A stretch of DNA of 64,000 bases from Bradyrhizobium sp. Ec3.3 (GTDB lineage: Bacteria > Pseudomonadota > Alphaproteobacteria > Rhizobiales > Xanthobacteraceae): assembly GCF_000472925.1 (NCBI RefSeq), contig NZ_AXAS01000018.1, forward strand, positions 1-64,000. Reading direction: 5' to 3'. Positions 52,743-61,224 of this stretch are shown one piece after another. The position numbers and the translations under genes were made by a program. A model generated the notes under the pieces. The model did not search any database, was not told the origin of the DNA, and worked only from the letters and a program-made list of their open reading frames with translations. Within the stretch, counting starts at the first letter, position 1. The number at the start of each line of letters is the position of its first letter.

Positions 52743-53417
52743 CTACATCTCGCCGGTGATGAACGGATTGGTCATCCGCTCATGGCCGATGCGCGAGCCC
52801 GCGCCATGGCCGCAGATGAAGCCGACGTCGTCGCCGAGCGGCAGGAGCTTCGTCTTGATCGAGTTGATCAGCGTCGCGTGATTGCCGCCGGGCAGGTCCG
52901 TGCGGCCGACTGAACCCGCGAACAGCACGTCGCCGACATGGGCAAAGCGCAGCTCCTTGTTGAAGAAGACGACGCTGCCGGGCGAGTGGCCGGGGCAGTG
53001 CAGGATGTCGAAGGAGAGGTCGCCGATCGAGACGGTGTCGCCTTCCTCCAGCCAGCGGTCCGGCGCGAAATTGCGCACGCCGGTCATGCCGAAGCGCGCG
53101 CCGCTCTCGACCACATTGTCGAGCAGGAACTTGTCGGCGGCGTGCGGCCCTTCGATCGGCACCTTCAGCGCGTCGCGCAGGTCGGCGGCGCCGCCGACGT
53201 GATCGATATGGCCGTGCGTCAGCCAGATCTTCTCCACGGTCACGCCGGTCTGCTTGATTGCGTCCAGGATCTTCGGAACGTCCCCGCCGGGATCGATCAC
53301 CACGGCCTTCTTGCTGGGCTCGTCCCAGATGATGGTGCAGTTCTGCTCGAACAGCGTCACGGGAACGATGATTGCGCCCGCTTTCGCCGCCTCGGATTGT
53401 TCGGTTTGCTCGGTCAT
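52743..53417 (-). CDS. MBL-fold hydrolase, glyoxalase II-like (YcbL/GloB group)
   Basis: The product has 224 residues. The zinc motif is WLTHGHIDHVGG (HxHxDH), followed by LHCPGHSPGSVVFF (third His) and FAHVGDVLFAGSVGRTD, the GDxLF and GRxD signatures of the small glyoxalase II-like hydrolases. VIDPGGDVPKI is the conserved first strand turn. The enzyme splits glutathione thioesters or related substrates. No partner gene is adjacent. It is alone between convergent repeats. Confidence 0.88.
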   Translation of the reverse strand: MTEQTEQSEAAKAGAIIVPVTLFEQNCTIIWDEPSKKAVVIDPGGDVPKILDAIKQTGVTVEKIWLTHGHIDHVGGAADLRDALKVPIEGPHAADKFLLDNVVESGARFGMTGVRNFAPDRWLEEGDTVSIGDLSFDILHCPGHSPGSVVFFNKELRFAHVGDVLFAGSVGRTDLPGGNHATLINSIKTKLLPLGDDVGFICGHGAGSRIGHERMTNPFITGEM

Positions 53418-53591
53418 GGCCTCACATTGCCGATTTTTGGCAGCCCGCCAAGCAAAAGATTCGTGCGGGATCTCGCGGAACGGTTGTCCTGAAGTCTTGA
53501 GGGATCTTGAGGGAGGCCGGATCCCTGGACGATGACCGCAGCGGCGAGGATCTGATTGCAGTTTGTCCCCGCCGCCGGCGCCGGAGTGGTC

Positions 53592-54710
53592 CTACCGCTT
53601 GATCTGTGCCTTCAGCGTATCCTCAACGACCCCGTCGAAAGAGGATGTTCTCGGCGCCTTCGCAAGCTGGTCGCCGACATACTTGTCGCGCTTGGCGACC
53701 AGCGTTGCGAGTTGCTCGTTGAGCGCCTTGCGTCGGTCGATCTGTTTGGCGACCTCGGCCGAGCGCTCCTCGGGTTTCATCGCGCGCAGCCTCACCGGCA
53801 GGTCTTCTTCCTTGACGGAGGATACGCTGGTGCCTCCGGCAGCGGCGTCGGCGACGAGATCGCCGCCGCTGGTGATGGCCTGCGAGGTCACTTTGGACCG
53901 CTTGTTGATGAAGCTCGCCATGTCGGAGGCGCTTGCCGGCGCCGCGTTTGCCATGCGCCCAGCTTTTTCCACCTGGATTTCGGTGCGCTTCTGGAGCTCC
54001 GGCGACCCATAGGGAATCACGGTTTCGTTGATCTGCCGCTGCAGGATGATGATGTCCTGGTCGTAGGGCGTTTCGATCACCACGACCTGCCCTCCGTCCT
54101 GCGGTATCGCGATGAAACGGCCGTTGCCAATCTGTGCGATGTCGCGCCACACACGCTCGGTATCGCGTGCATCGCCGGCGAGCACGGTGTTGACGATGAT
54201 GTCCTTCTGCCTGGCGACTGCCAGGGTCAACGGATATTTGGTGTCCTGCGCATAGTCCATGTGCGGCGGTGCGTCGCCAACCAGGAATACGATGCGTCGC
54301 GACTCCGCGCCTGGTGTCCACTGCAGCTTGTTGATGGCGACATCCAGCGCCTCATTGACGCTTTCCGGCCAGTCGCCGCCACCGCGCGCCTTGAACTCGA
54401 GCAGGTTGGCGTAGAGATCCTGGATGTCGCGCGTGAGCTCGATCTTGGTCGTGACGTACTCATCCCCGATATCGCGGTAGGCCACGAGGCCCATGCGGAT
54501 ATCGGCGTCCGGATTGGAATCGACGATGGCCGTGGCGATCGACCAGATCTTGCGCTTGGCGCCCTCGATCAACCGGCTCATCGAGCCGGTTGTATCGAGC
54601 ACGAAGGCGACCTCGACGGTCGGTCGTGCCATGGCCGAGGACAGGCCTGCGGGCAACGGAAGTACGGCGAGAGCGAAGGCGAGCGAGTAACGGGTGATGC
54701 GTGACCTCAT
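53592..54710 (-). CDS. Exported von Willebrand factor A domain protein
   Basis: The product has 372 residues from the ATG at 54710, preceded by GGAGGAGACCT. A signal peptide (MRSRITRYSLAFALAVLPLP, then AGLSSAMA) leads into the vWA domain at about residues 30-220. The metal site MIDAS reads VAFVLDTTGSMSRL (D-x-T/S-x-S), then MGLVAYRDIGDEYV and VFLVGDAPPHMDY. The C-terminal 130 residues are helical and charged (EEDLPVRLRAMKPEERSAEV). vWA proteins bind partners in a metal-dependent way; in bacteria they often work with AAA+ or serine kinases, none of which is here. Role unknown. Confidence 0.82.
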   Translation of the reverse strand: MRSRITRYSLAFALAVLPLPAGLSSAMARPTVEVAFVLDTTGSMSRLIEGAKRKIWSIATAIVDSNPDADIRMGLVAYRDIGDEYVTTKIELTRDIQDLYANLLEFKARGGGDWPESVNEALDVAINKLQWTPGAESRRIVFLVGDAPPHMDYAQDTKYPLTLAVARQKDIIVNTVLAGDARDTERVWRDIAQIGNGRFIAIPQDGGQVVVIETPYDQDIIILQRQINETVIPYGSPELQKRTEIQVEKAGRMANAAPASASDMASFINKRSKVTSQAITSGGDLVADAAAGGTSVSSVKEEDLPVRLRAMKPEERSAEVAKQIDRRKALNEQLATLVAKRDKYVGDQLAKAPRTSSFDGVVEDTLKAQIKR

Positions 54711-54941
54711 AGGTCTCCTCCAGGGTTTCGTCCCCGGAACCAAGGTTCCATCCGCATCGCGGTGGGCTGAAGGCGGGATCGGCGCGAAATTGCGGTACGA
54801 GTCCGCATCACGCGCCGTCCTCGCGGCATGACGCGAACTCGCGGTCATACGGACGTCCCATTACCCTGTTCCTCTGAACGCGCGCGCCAGTCCCGCGTTG
54901 CTTCGTCTGAAGCGCATATTTTCGGGGGAAATCACAAGAAT

Positions 54942-56543
54942 ATGGCCCAGGACGACGAATACTGGTGGCGCGACGGCATCTTCTATCAGATCTACCCGCG
55001 CTCGTTTCAGGACACCGACGGCGACGGGGTCGGCGATCTCGCCGGCATCCTCAAGCGCCTGGCTTACGTGAAATCGCTCGGCGTCGATGCCATCTGGCTG
55101 TCGCCGGTCTTCCGCTCGCCGATGGCCGATTTCGGCTACGACATCTCCGAGTACACCGGCATCGATCCCCTGTTCGGCACCATGGAGGATTTCGATGCGC
55201 TGCTTGAGGCCGCGCATGAAAGCGGGCTGAAGCTGATCCTCGATCTCGTGCCGAACCACACCTCCGACCAGCATCCCTGGTTCATCGCGAGCCGCTCCTC
55301 GCGCGACAACCCGAAGCGCGACTGGTTCATCTGGCGCGATGGCGGGCCCGACAGCGGTCCGCCGAACAACTGGCTGTCCGAGTTCGGCGGCAGTGCGTGG
55401 CAATATGACGAGGCAACGGGACAATATTACTACCACGCCTTCCTCGCCCGGCAGCCGGACCTCAACTGGCGCAATCCTGATGTCCGCGAGGCGATGTATG
55501 ACGTGATGCGGTTCTGGCTGGAGAAAGGCGTCGACGGCTTTCGCGTCGACGTCATCTGGCACCTGATCAAGGACGCGGAATTCCGCGACAATCCGCTGAA
55601 CCCGCATTATGTCGAGGGACGTCCGCCGCACGAAAAAATCCTCACGCAGTACTCGACCGACCAGCCGGAGGTGCATGACGTCATCGCTGAGATGCGCCGC
55701 GTCACCGATGCCTATCGCGCACGCGTGCTGATCGGCGAGATCTATCTGCCGCTGCATCGCCTGATGGCCTATTACGGCAACGATCTCGCCGGCGCGCAAA
55801 TGCCGTTCAATTTCGCGCTGCTCTCGACCTTCTGGAGCGCGCGCTCGATCGAGAAGATCATCGAGGACTACGAGAAGGCGTTGCCGAAGGGCGCCTGGCC
55901 AAACTGGGTGCTCGGCAATCACGACCGGCCGCGCGTCGCAAGCCGCGTCGGGCCGGAGCAGGCGCGGGTCGCCGCCATGCTGCTGCTGACGCTGCGCGGT
56001 ACGCCGACGCTCTACTATGGTGACGAGATCGGGATGAACCAGGTCGCGATCGCGCCCGAGGACGTCCGCGATCCCTTCGAGAAGAACGTGCCCGGCATCG
56101 GCGTCGGCCGCGACGGCTGCCGTACCCCGATGCAATGGGATTCTTCGAATTTTGGTGGCTTCTCGGAAGTCACGCCGTGGCTGCCGCTGCCGGAGATCTA
56201 CGTCCATGCGAACGTGGTCAATCTCGAGGCCGACAAATTCTCGATCCTGAATCTCTACAAGCGCCTGGTCGCCTTGCGGAAGGCGCATCGGCCGCTGGTC
56301 GCCGGCGACTATCATCCGATCGCCGCGCAAGGCGACCTCCTGATCTATCGCCGGCAGGCCGGCGACGACGCGCTGGTGGTGGTGCTCAATCTCGGCCCGG
56401 ACCCCGTCGCCGTCACCACCAGCGCCATCCGCTTCGGAAGCGAGATCCTGCTCTCGACCTTCCTCGACCGCGAAGGCGAAGAGCTCGAAGGCGTGCTCGA
56501 CCTGCGCGGCAATGAAGGCGTGGTGATCGGACCGACGCGATGA
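54942..56543 (+). CDS. Alpha-glucosidase, GH13 (subfamily 23-like)
   Basis: The product has 533 residues beginning MAQDDEYWWRDGIFYQIYPR. The GH13 barrel regions are all present: region I LDLVPNHTSDQHPW, region II GFRVDVIWHLI (nucleophile Asp), region III VLIGEIYLP (acid/base Glu) and region IV VLGNHDRPR (third Asp). QIYPRSFQDTDGDGVGDLAG is the family start. The enzyme should hydrolyse alpha-1,4 or alpha-1,6 glucosides such as maltose or isomaltose; in Bradyrhizobium such enzymes sit with trehalose genes. It faces the next GH13 gene, with one 38-bp repeat between. Confidence 0.9.
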   Translation: MAQDDEYWWRDGIFYQIYPRSFQDTDGDGVGDLAGILKRLAYVKSLGVDAIWLSPVFRSPMADFGYDISEYTGIDPLFGTMEDFDALLEAAHESGLKLILDLVPNHTSDQHPWFIASRSSRDNPKRDWFIWRDGGPDSGPPNNWLSEFGGSAWQYDEATGQYYYHAFLARQPDLNWRNPDVREAMYDVMRFWLEKGVDGFRVDVIWHLIKDAEFRDNPLNPHYVEGRPPHEKILTQYSTDQPEVHDVIAEMRRVTDAYRARVLIGEIYLPLHRLMAYYGNDLAGAQMPFNFALLSTFWSARSIEKIIEDYEKALPKGAWPNWVLGNHDRPRVASRVGPEQARVAAMLLLTLRGTPTLYYGDEIGMNQVAIAPEDVRDPFEKNVPGIGVGRDGCRTPMQWDSSNFGGFSEVTPWLPLPEIYVHANVVNLEADKFSILNLYKRLVALRKAHRPLVAGDYHPIAAQGDLLIYRRQAGDDALVVVLNLGPDPVAVTTSAIRFGSEILLSTFLDREGEELEGVLDLRGNEGVVIGPTR

Positions 56544-56548
56544 TCGCT

Positions 56549-56586
56549 GTCGTCCCGGGCTCGCGCTTCGCGCGCCCCGGAATGAC
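56549..56586. repeat. 38-bp palindromic repeat, copy A
   Basis: GTCGTCCCGGGCTCGCGCTT followed by CGCGCGCCCCGGAATGAC. The same 38 bases recur at 58385-58422. It lies between the two convergent GH13 genes. Confidence 0.8.
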
Positions 56587-56594
56587 GGGAGACG

Positions 56595-58295
56595 TCACTT
56601 CCCACGCGCATTCTTCCGCATCGCCTTGGCGTCGATATCGCTGCGCTTCAGGAGATAGTCGAGCCCGCCGACGCGGTACCAGCGATAGCCGTAGGGCTCG
56701 AGCACGACGCGGTGCCGGCCGCGTTTGTCGGCGCGGCTGTGATCTTCCGCCAGGAGATTGATCAGCAGCCCGCCATGGCCTTCAGGCAGCTTCGTCGAGA
56801 ACGCGACCTCGCGCGGCTTCTCGTCGAGATTGTGCACGAACAGCACCGAATTGTTGCGCCAGTCATAGCGGATGATGAAGATCGCCGGGTCCTGCACGGC
56901 GATGACCTCGAAGTCGCCCCAGCCGACCTCCGGCACTTCTTTTCGCATGCGGATGATGCGCTCGGTCCAGTTCAGCATCGAGTTCGGATCGCGCCGCTGC
57001 TTGGCGACGTTGACGTGCCCGAAGCCATATGGTCCTTCGTCGATGACCGGCGAGACCGGCTTGTTGCTGTCGGTGAAGCCTCCGTGCGGTTCGGTCGACC
57101 ATTGCATCGGCGTGCGCGCGCAATTGCGCTCGGGCAGCGACAGGTCGTCGCCCATCGCGATCTCGTCGCCGTAGCGGATCACCGGTGTCCCCGGCAGCGT
57201 GCACATCAGGCTGTAGGCAAGCTCGAGCCGGCGCCGGTCGCCGCCGAGCATCGGCGCGAGCCGCCGGCGGATGCCGCGGTCATAGAGCTGCATGTCCTTG
57301 TCCGGGCCGAAGCATTTGAAGACGCGATCGCGCTGGGCCTTGGTCAGGCGTCCGAGATCGAGCTCGTCATGGTTGCGCAGGAACAGGCCCCATTGGGCGG
57401 ACGCCGGCCGCGGCCTGGTCGCCTTCACTGCCTTGGCGAGCGCGCGCGAGTCGGCCGAGGCCAGCGCATAGAACAAATGCTGGTTGACGTGGAAGTTGAA
57501 CATCATGTGCATGCGGTCGCCGTCGCGGCCGAAGTACTCCATGTCGGTCCTGGGCAGCACATTGGCTTCCGCAAGGATGATCGCGTCGCCCTCGCGCCAT
57601 TGCAGAAATTCGCGGAACGAGCGCAGCATATCGTACTGCTCCGTCGGCGTCTTGACCTTCGCTCCCTTGGTGGCGATCACGAACGGCACGGCATCCATCC
57701 GGAAGCCGGAGACGCCGAGCTGGATCCAGAAGCCCATGATCTTCAGGAGCTCGGCCTGCACGCGCGGGTTCGAGGTGTTGAGGTCGGGCTGGAAATCGTA
57801 GAAGCGGTGGAAGTACCAGGCGCCTGCTTCCCTGTCGCGCGTCCAGGTCGATTTCTGCACGCCTGGAAACACGACGCCCTTGGCTGCGTTCGCAGGCTTC
57901 TTGTCGGACCACACATACCAGTCGCGGTGGGGCGAGTCCTTCGAGCTGCGCGCAGCCCTGAACCAGGGATGCTGGTCCGAAGTGTGGTTGACGACGAGAT
58001 CGATGATGATGCGGATGCCGCGCTGCTTGCAGCCATGAGCGAATTCGACGAAGTCGCCGAGCGTGCCGTAGCGTGGATCGACGCCGTAATAGTCTGATAT
58101 GTCGTAGCCGCCGTCGCGCCCGGGCGACGGCTGAAACGGCATCAGCCAGATCGCAGTGATGCCGAGGCCGTGCAGATAGTCGAGCCGCCGCAACAGCCCC
58201 TTGAAGTCGCCGACGCCGTCGCCATTGGCATCCATGTAGGTGGCAACAGAGAGGCAGTAGATGACGCCGTTCTTGTACCAGAGGTCGTCGATCAT
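56595..58295 (-). CDS. Trehalose synthase-like GH13 protein
   Basis: The product has 566 residues from the ATG at 58295, with GAGG upstream. It begins MIDDLWYKNGVIYCLSVATY, the style of maltose alpha-D-glucosyltransferase (trehalose synthase). Region I is DLVVNHTSDQHPW, region II FRMDAVPFVI with the nucleophile Asp, region III ILAEANVLP with the Glu, and region IV FLRNHDELDL. Thus the triad is intact. It would interconvert maltose and trehalose, an osmoprotectant and storage sugar, though hydrolytic relatives exist. It is flanked on both sides by the identical 38-bp repeat. Confidence 0.88.
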   Translation of the reverse strand: MIDDLWYKNGVIYCLSVATYMDANGDGVGDFKGLLRRLDYLHGLGITAIWLMPFQPSPGRDGGYDISDYYGVDPRYGTLGDFVEFAHGCKQRGIRIIIDLVVNHTSDQHPWFRAARSSKDSPHRDWYVWSDKKPANAAKGVVFPGVQKSTWTRDREAGAWYFHRFYDFQPDLNTSNPRVQAELLKIMGFWIQLGVSGFRMDAVPFVIATKGAKVKTPTEQYDMLRSFREFLQWREGDAIILAEANVLPRTDMEYFGRDGDRMHMMFNFHVNQHLFYALASADSRALAKAVKATRPRPASAQWGLFLRNHDELDLGRLTKAQRDRVFKCFGPDKDMQLYDRGIRRRLAPMLGGDRRRLELAYSLMCTLPGTPVIRYGDEIAMGDDLSLPERNCARTPMQWSTEPHGGFTDSNKPVSPVIDEGPYGFGHVNVAKQRRDPNSMLNWTERIIRMRKEVPEVGWGDFEVIAVQDPAIFIIRYDWRNNSVLFVHNLDEKPREVAFSTKLPEGHGGLLINLLAEDHSRADKRGRHRVVLEPYGYRWYRVGGLDYLLKRSDIDAKAMRKNARGK

Positions 58296-58384
58296 GTCGG
58301 GGCAGCCTCGTGGGTCCGCGCGGCGGTTGGTGGCTGCGTGATTAAGTGTCGGCGAGAGGCGAGGTTCCACACCTCGCACTCAGT

Positions 58385-58422
58385 GTCGTCCCGGGCTCGC
58401 GCTTCGCGCGCCCCGGAATGAC
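58385..58422. repeat. 38-bp palindromic repeat, copy B
   Basis: Identical to copy A at 56549-56586 and in the same orientation. It lies between the divergent GH13 and MmcB genes. Confidence 0.8.
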
Positions 58423-58496
58423 GACGGAGAATGGGCACCAGCTGCGTCTCCATCCAACTGTGGGCGCACCCAGTGGAATCGGCTAAGCTCACGTCC

Positions 58497-58988
58497 ATGG
58501 ACAACACCGCCCGCCACATCGCACTCGTTCCGCCGACTGACGGCCGTCAGTCGGAAACCGCGCTCGCGGTCGCGCGCGGTACGGCGCGGCTGTTGCGCTC
58601 GCTCGGCTTCTCCTGCATCAGCGAATTGCCGCTGCCGTCGGGCCGCCGTGCCGATCTCGTCGCGCTGAACGAGCGCGGCGAGATCTGGATCGTCGAGATC
58701 AAGTCGTCGGTCGAGGATCTTCGCAGCGACCAGAAATGGCACGAATACCGCGCCCATTGCGACCGGCTGTTCTTCGCCTTCACGCAGGATCTTCCTTGCG
58801 AGATCTTTCCGGAAGGCACCGGCCTGATCATCGCAGATGCCTATGGCGCGCATCTCCACTGCGAGGCGCCCGAGCACAAGCTGCCGGCCCCGACGCGCAA
58901 GCAGATGACGGTACGCTTCGCGATGGCCGCCGCGCTCCGGATCAACCGCCTGGTCGATCCGCAGGGCCATGCCGAGTTTTGGGAGTAA
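58497..58988 (+). CDS. mmcB: MmcB-family DNA repair-associated protein
   Basis: The product has 163 residues beginning MDNTARHIALVPPTDGRQSE. It resembles the DUF1052/MmcB group with a PD-(D/E)XK-like core: ELPLPSGRRADLVALNERGE then IWIVEIKSSVEDLRSDQKWH, where the Asp and E-x-K can be the metal-binding residues. MmcB is linked with mismatch repair and the SOS-induced imuA-imuB system in Caulobacter. Here it stands alone, divergent from the trehalose synthase-like gene. No obvious LexA box was found upstream. Confidence 0.85.
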   Translation: MDNTARHIALVPPTDGRQSETALAVARGTARLLRSLGFSCISELPLPSGRRADLVALNERGEIWIVEIKSSVEDLRSDQKWHEYRAHCDRLFFAFTQDLPCEIFPEGTGLIIADAYGAHLHCEAPEHKLPAPTRKQMTVRFAMAAALRINRLVDPQGHAEFWE

Positions 58989-59009
58989 GGCAAAGAGCGA
59001 CGCCGACCC

Positions 59010-59112
59010 GTCATCCTGAGGTGCGAGCGTAGCGAGCCTCGAAGGATGAACGGCCGGGATGCGGCCGGGCCGTCGCCCTTCGAGGGCCGCTTCGCGGCCA
59101 CCTCAGGGTGAC
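59010..59112. repeat. Palindromic intergenic repeat (GTCATCCTGAGG type)
   Basis: GTCATCCTGAGGTGCGAGCG at the left and CCACCTCAGGGTGAC at the right are complementary. Inner arms TCGAAGGATGAACGGCCGGG and GCCGTCGCCCTTCGA also pair. It lies between the convergent MmcB and RegR genes. Confidence 0.75.
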
Positions 59113-59135
59113 GGTGCCAGAGTACGATCCTGAAA

Positions 59136-59690
59136 CTACCGCGGCGCGCGCTTGGCCAGAATTCGCTGCAGGGTGCGGCGGTGCATGTTGAGGCGGCGCG
59201 CGGTTTCCGAGACGTTGCGGTTGCACATCTCGTAGATGCGCTGGATGTGCTCCCAGCGCACACGGTCGGCCGACATCGGGTTCGCCGGCAGCTCGGACTT
59301 TTCGGTGCCGGTCGAAAGCAGCGCGGCGACGACGTCGTCGGCGTCGGCCGGCTTGGAGAGATAATCGATCGCGCCCATCTTCACCGCGGTCACGGCGGTG
59401 GCGATGTTGCCATAGCCGGTGAGCACGATGGCCCGTGCCTCCGGGCGCTTCTTCTTCAGCGCCGAGACCACGTCGAGGCCGTTGCCGTCGCCGAGCCGCA
59501 AGTCGACCACCGCAAACGCCGGCGCGGCCTTGCCGATCTCAGCCAATCCATCCGAGACGCTATCGCAGGAGGTCACCGTGAAGCCGCGCGTCTCCATGGC
59601 GCGTGACAGCCGCTCCAGAAACGGCTTGTCGTCCTCGACGATCAAGAGCGAGCGGTCGGCCTGTTCATTCAGTTCGGCGATGGCGTTCAA
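59136..59690 (-). CDS. regR: Redox response regulator RegR (ActR/PrrA/RegA family)
   Basis: The product has 184 residues when started at the TTG at 59690, which follows GAGAGGA by seven bases and matches the length of RegA/PrrA proteins; ATGs upstream at 59720 and 59732 lie in a stretch without family character. The receiver has VDLRLGDG with the phospho-accepting Asp, LTGYGNIATAVTAVKMGA and the closing YLSKPADAD. A short Pro linker leads to a Fis-type HTH: NVSETARRLNMHRRTLQRIL. It acts with RegS encoded just upstream, controlling redox-dependent genes such as nitrogen-fixation, hydrogenase and respiration genes in Bradyrhizobium. Confidence 0.92.
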   Translation of the reverse strand: MNAIAELNEQADRSLLIVEDDKPFLERLSRAMETRGFTVTSCDSVSDGLAEIGKAAPAFAVVDLRLGDGNGLDVVSALKKKRPEARAIVLTGYGNIATAVTAVKMGAIDYLSKPADADDVVAALLSTGTEKSELPANPMSADRVRWEHIQRIYEMCNRNVSETARRLNMHRRTLQRILAKRAPR

Positions 59691-59793
59691 GGTTTTGTCC
59701 TCTCTCCAACGCTGAAACATATGGCGTTGCAATCGGGCGCTGCCAAGGTCGCCGAAAGTCGATCGTACTTGCAGTGCGACCCAACGTCGCGGC

Positions 59794-61116
59794 CTATCCT
59801 ATTGTTTCTTCGGCTGTCTCGGTAGCCTCAAAACGCTCGCGCGGCCATGCGATCTGCACCACGGCGCCATGCTCGGGGAAGGTCCGATTGGTAAACGAGA
59901 CTTTCGCGCCCGTGCGCTCCAGGAGCGTGCGTGCGATGAACACCCCGAGCCCCAGGCCGCGACGCTCGCCTCCACCGTCGTCCTGCAAGCGCCGCCGCGA
60001 TAGATAGGGTTCGCCGATCCGGTTCAAGAGATCGGGTGGAATGCCGGGGCCGTCGTCGGAGATCAGGATCTCGAGACTGTCATTGTTCCACCACGCGTTC
60101 ACCTCGACGGTGGTGTGGGCAAAATCGACGGCATTTTCGACGATATTGCCGACGCCATAGAGGATCGCTGGATTGCGCGAGCCGACCGGTTCCATGGTCG
60201 CCGCCACCGCGATCCGCACCTTGATGGCGACACCGAAATCACGGTGTGGCGCTACGACCTCCTCGATCAGCTCGGACAGCTTCATGCGGTCGAATGGCGC
60301 GCCGGTGGACGAGAGCTGGGTGATCTTGCTCAGGATGTCGCGGCAACGCTGCGTCTGCTCGCGCAGGGTTTTCAGATCGGCGGCGAAGCTCGCGTCCTTC
60401 ACCGTCTTCTCCAGTTCGCGCGAGATCAGGAAGATGGTTGCCAGCGGCGTGCCGAGCTCATGCGCGGCCGCGGCCGCAAGCCCGTCGAGCTGGGTCAGGT
60501 GCTGCTCGCGCGTCAGCACCAGCTCGGTTGCGGCGAGCGCGTCCGCGAGCTTCCGCGCCTCTTCGGTCACCTGGAAGGAGTAGAGGCTCGTGACGCCGAT
60601 CGCGAGCACGATCGAAAGCCAGACGCCGACCAGATAGATCGGCGGCAGCACCAGGGGATCGTCGGTGTCCCAGGGCAGCGGCAGATGAGAGAAGACCAGA
60701 ATCGAGGCGCAGGCGACCGCGAGCAGGCCGAGGCCGAAGGTAAGCCGGGCCGGCAGCGCGGTCGCGGAGATCAGGACCGGGGCCAGGAACAGGAATGAGA
60801 ACGGGTTCTGCAATCCGCCGGTGAAGAACAAGAGACCGGCCAGTTCCACGATGTTCAGCGCCAGCAGTGCGGCCGCATGGACCGGCTTCAGCCGCTGCAT
60901 CGGATTGGCCGCCGTTTGCAGGGTGAGGTTGAGCGCCGCCGACAGCCCGATGATGGTGACGCAGGGGATGATCGGAACGTTGAATTCCAGCCCCTGCGCC
61001 ACGATGAAGATGGCGGCGAGCTGGCCGAGCACCGCAAGCCAGCGCAGCCGCAGAATCGTATCCAGGCGGATATGTCGCTGCGAATGGCGAAACTCGGAAG
61101 CGGCAATTTCAGTCAT
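59794..61116 (-). CDS. regS: Redox sensor histidine kinase RegS (ActS/PrrB/RegB family)
   Basis: The product has 440 residues from the ATG at 61116; a TTG at 61125 is an alternative. Six hydrophobic segments occupy about residues 25-200. The quinone-sensing loop FFTGGLQNPFSFLFL is the family signature, the H-box is AAAAHELGTPLATIFLIS, and the redox-active Cys is in QTQRCRDILSKI. The ATP-binding part shows DDGPGIPPDLL and GLGLGVFIARTLL. It passes phosphate to RegR from quinone and thiol state. The two genes are 103 bp apart on one strand. It is divergent from the ABC exporter. Confidence 0.92.
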   Translation of the reverse strand: MTEIAASEFRHSQRHIRLDTILRLRWLAVLGQLAAIFIVAQGLEFNVPIIPCVTIIGLSAALNLTLQTAANPMQRLKPVHAAALLALNIVELAGLLFFTGGLQNPFSFLFLAPVLISATALPARLTFGLGLLAVACASILVFSHLPLPWDTDDPLVLPPIYLVGVWLSIVLAIGVTSLYSFQVTEEARKLADALAATELVLTREQHLTQLDGLAAAAAHELGTPLATIFLISRELEKTVKDASFAADLKTLREQTQRCRDILSKITQLSSTGAPFDRMKLSELIEEVVAPHRDFGVAIKVRIAVAATMEPVGSRNPAILYGVGNIVENAVDFAHTTVEVNAWWNNDSLEILISDDGPGIPPDLLNRIGEPYLSRRRLQDDGGGERRGLGLGVFIARTLLERTGAKVSFTNRTFPEHGAVVQIAWPRERFEATETAEETIG

Positions 61117-61224
61117 ATCGGCCAATTGGGCACTGCCTTCTCAGGTCACAAACACCGTGGCTCACACAATCCGACTGGTTACAAGTCTTGCGCTTGCCGC
61201 CGCAATAGCAGAAGAACGCCCAGC

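Noticed and set aside
54861-56330. Long minus-strand frame
   Set aside because: It is antisense to the alpha-glucosidase, with His/Arg/Asp-rich text typical of shadow frames.
56712-58097. Long plus-strand frame
   Set aside because: It is antisense to the trehalose synthase-like gene; no domain and no ribosome site.
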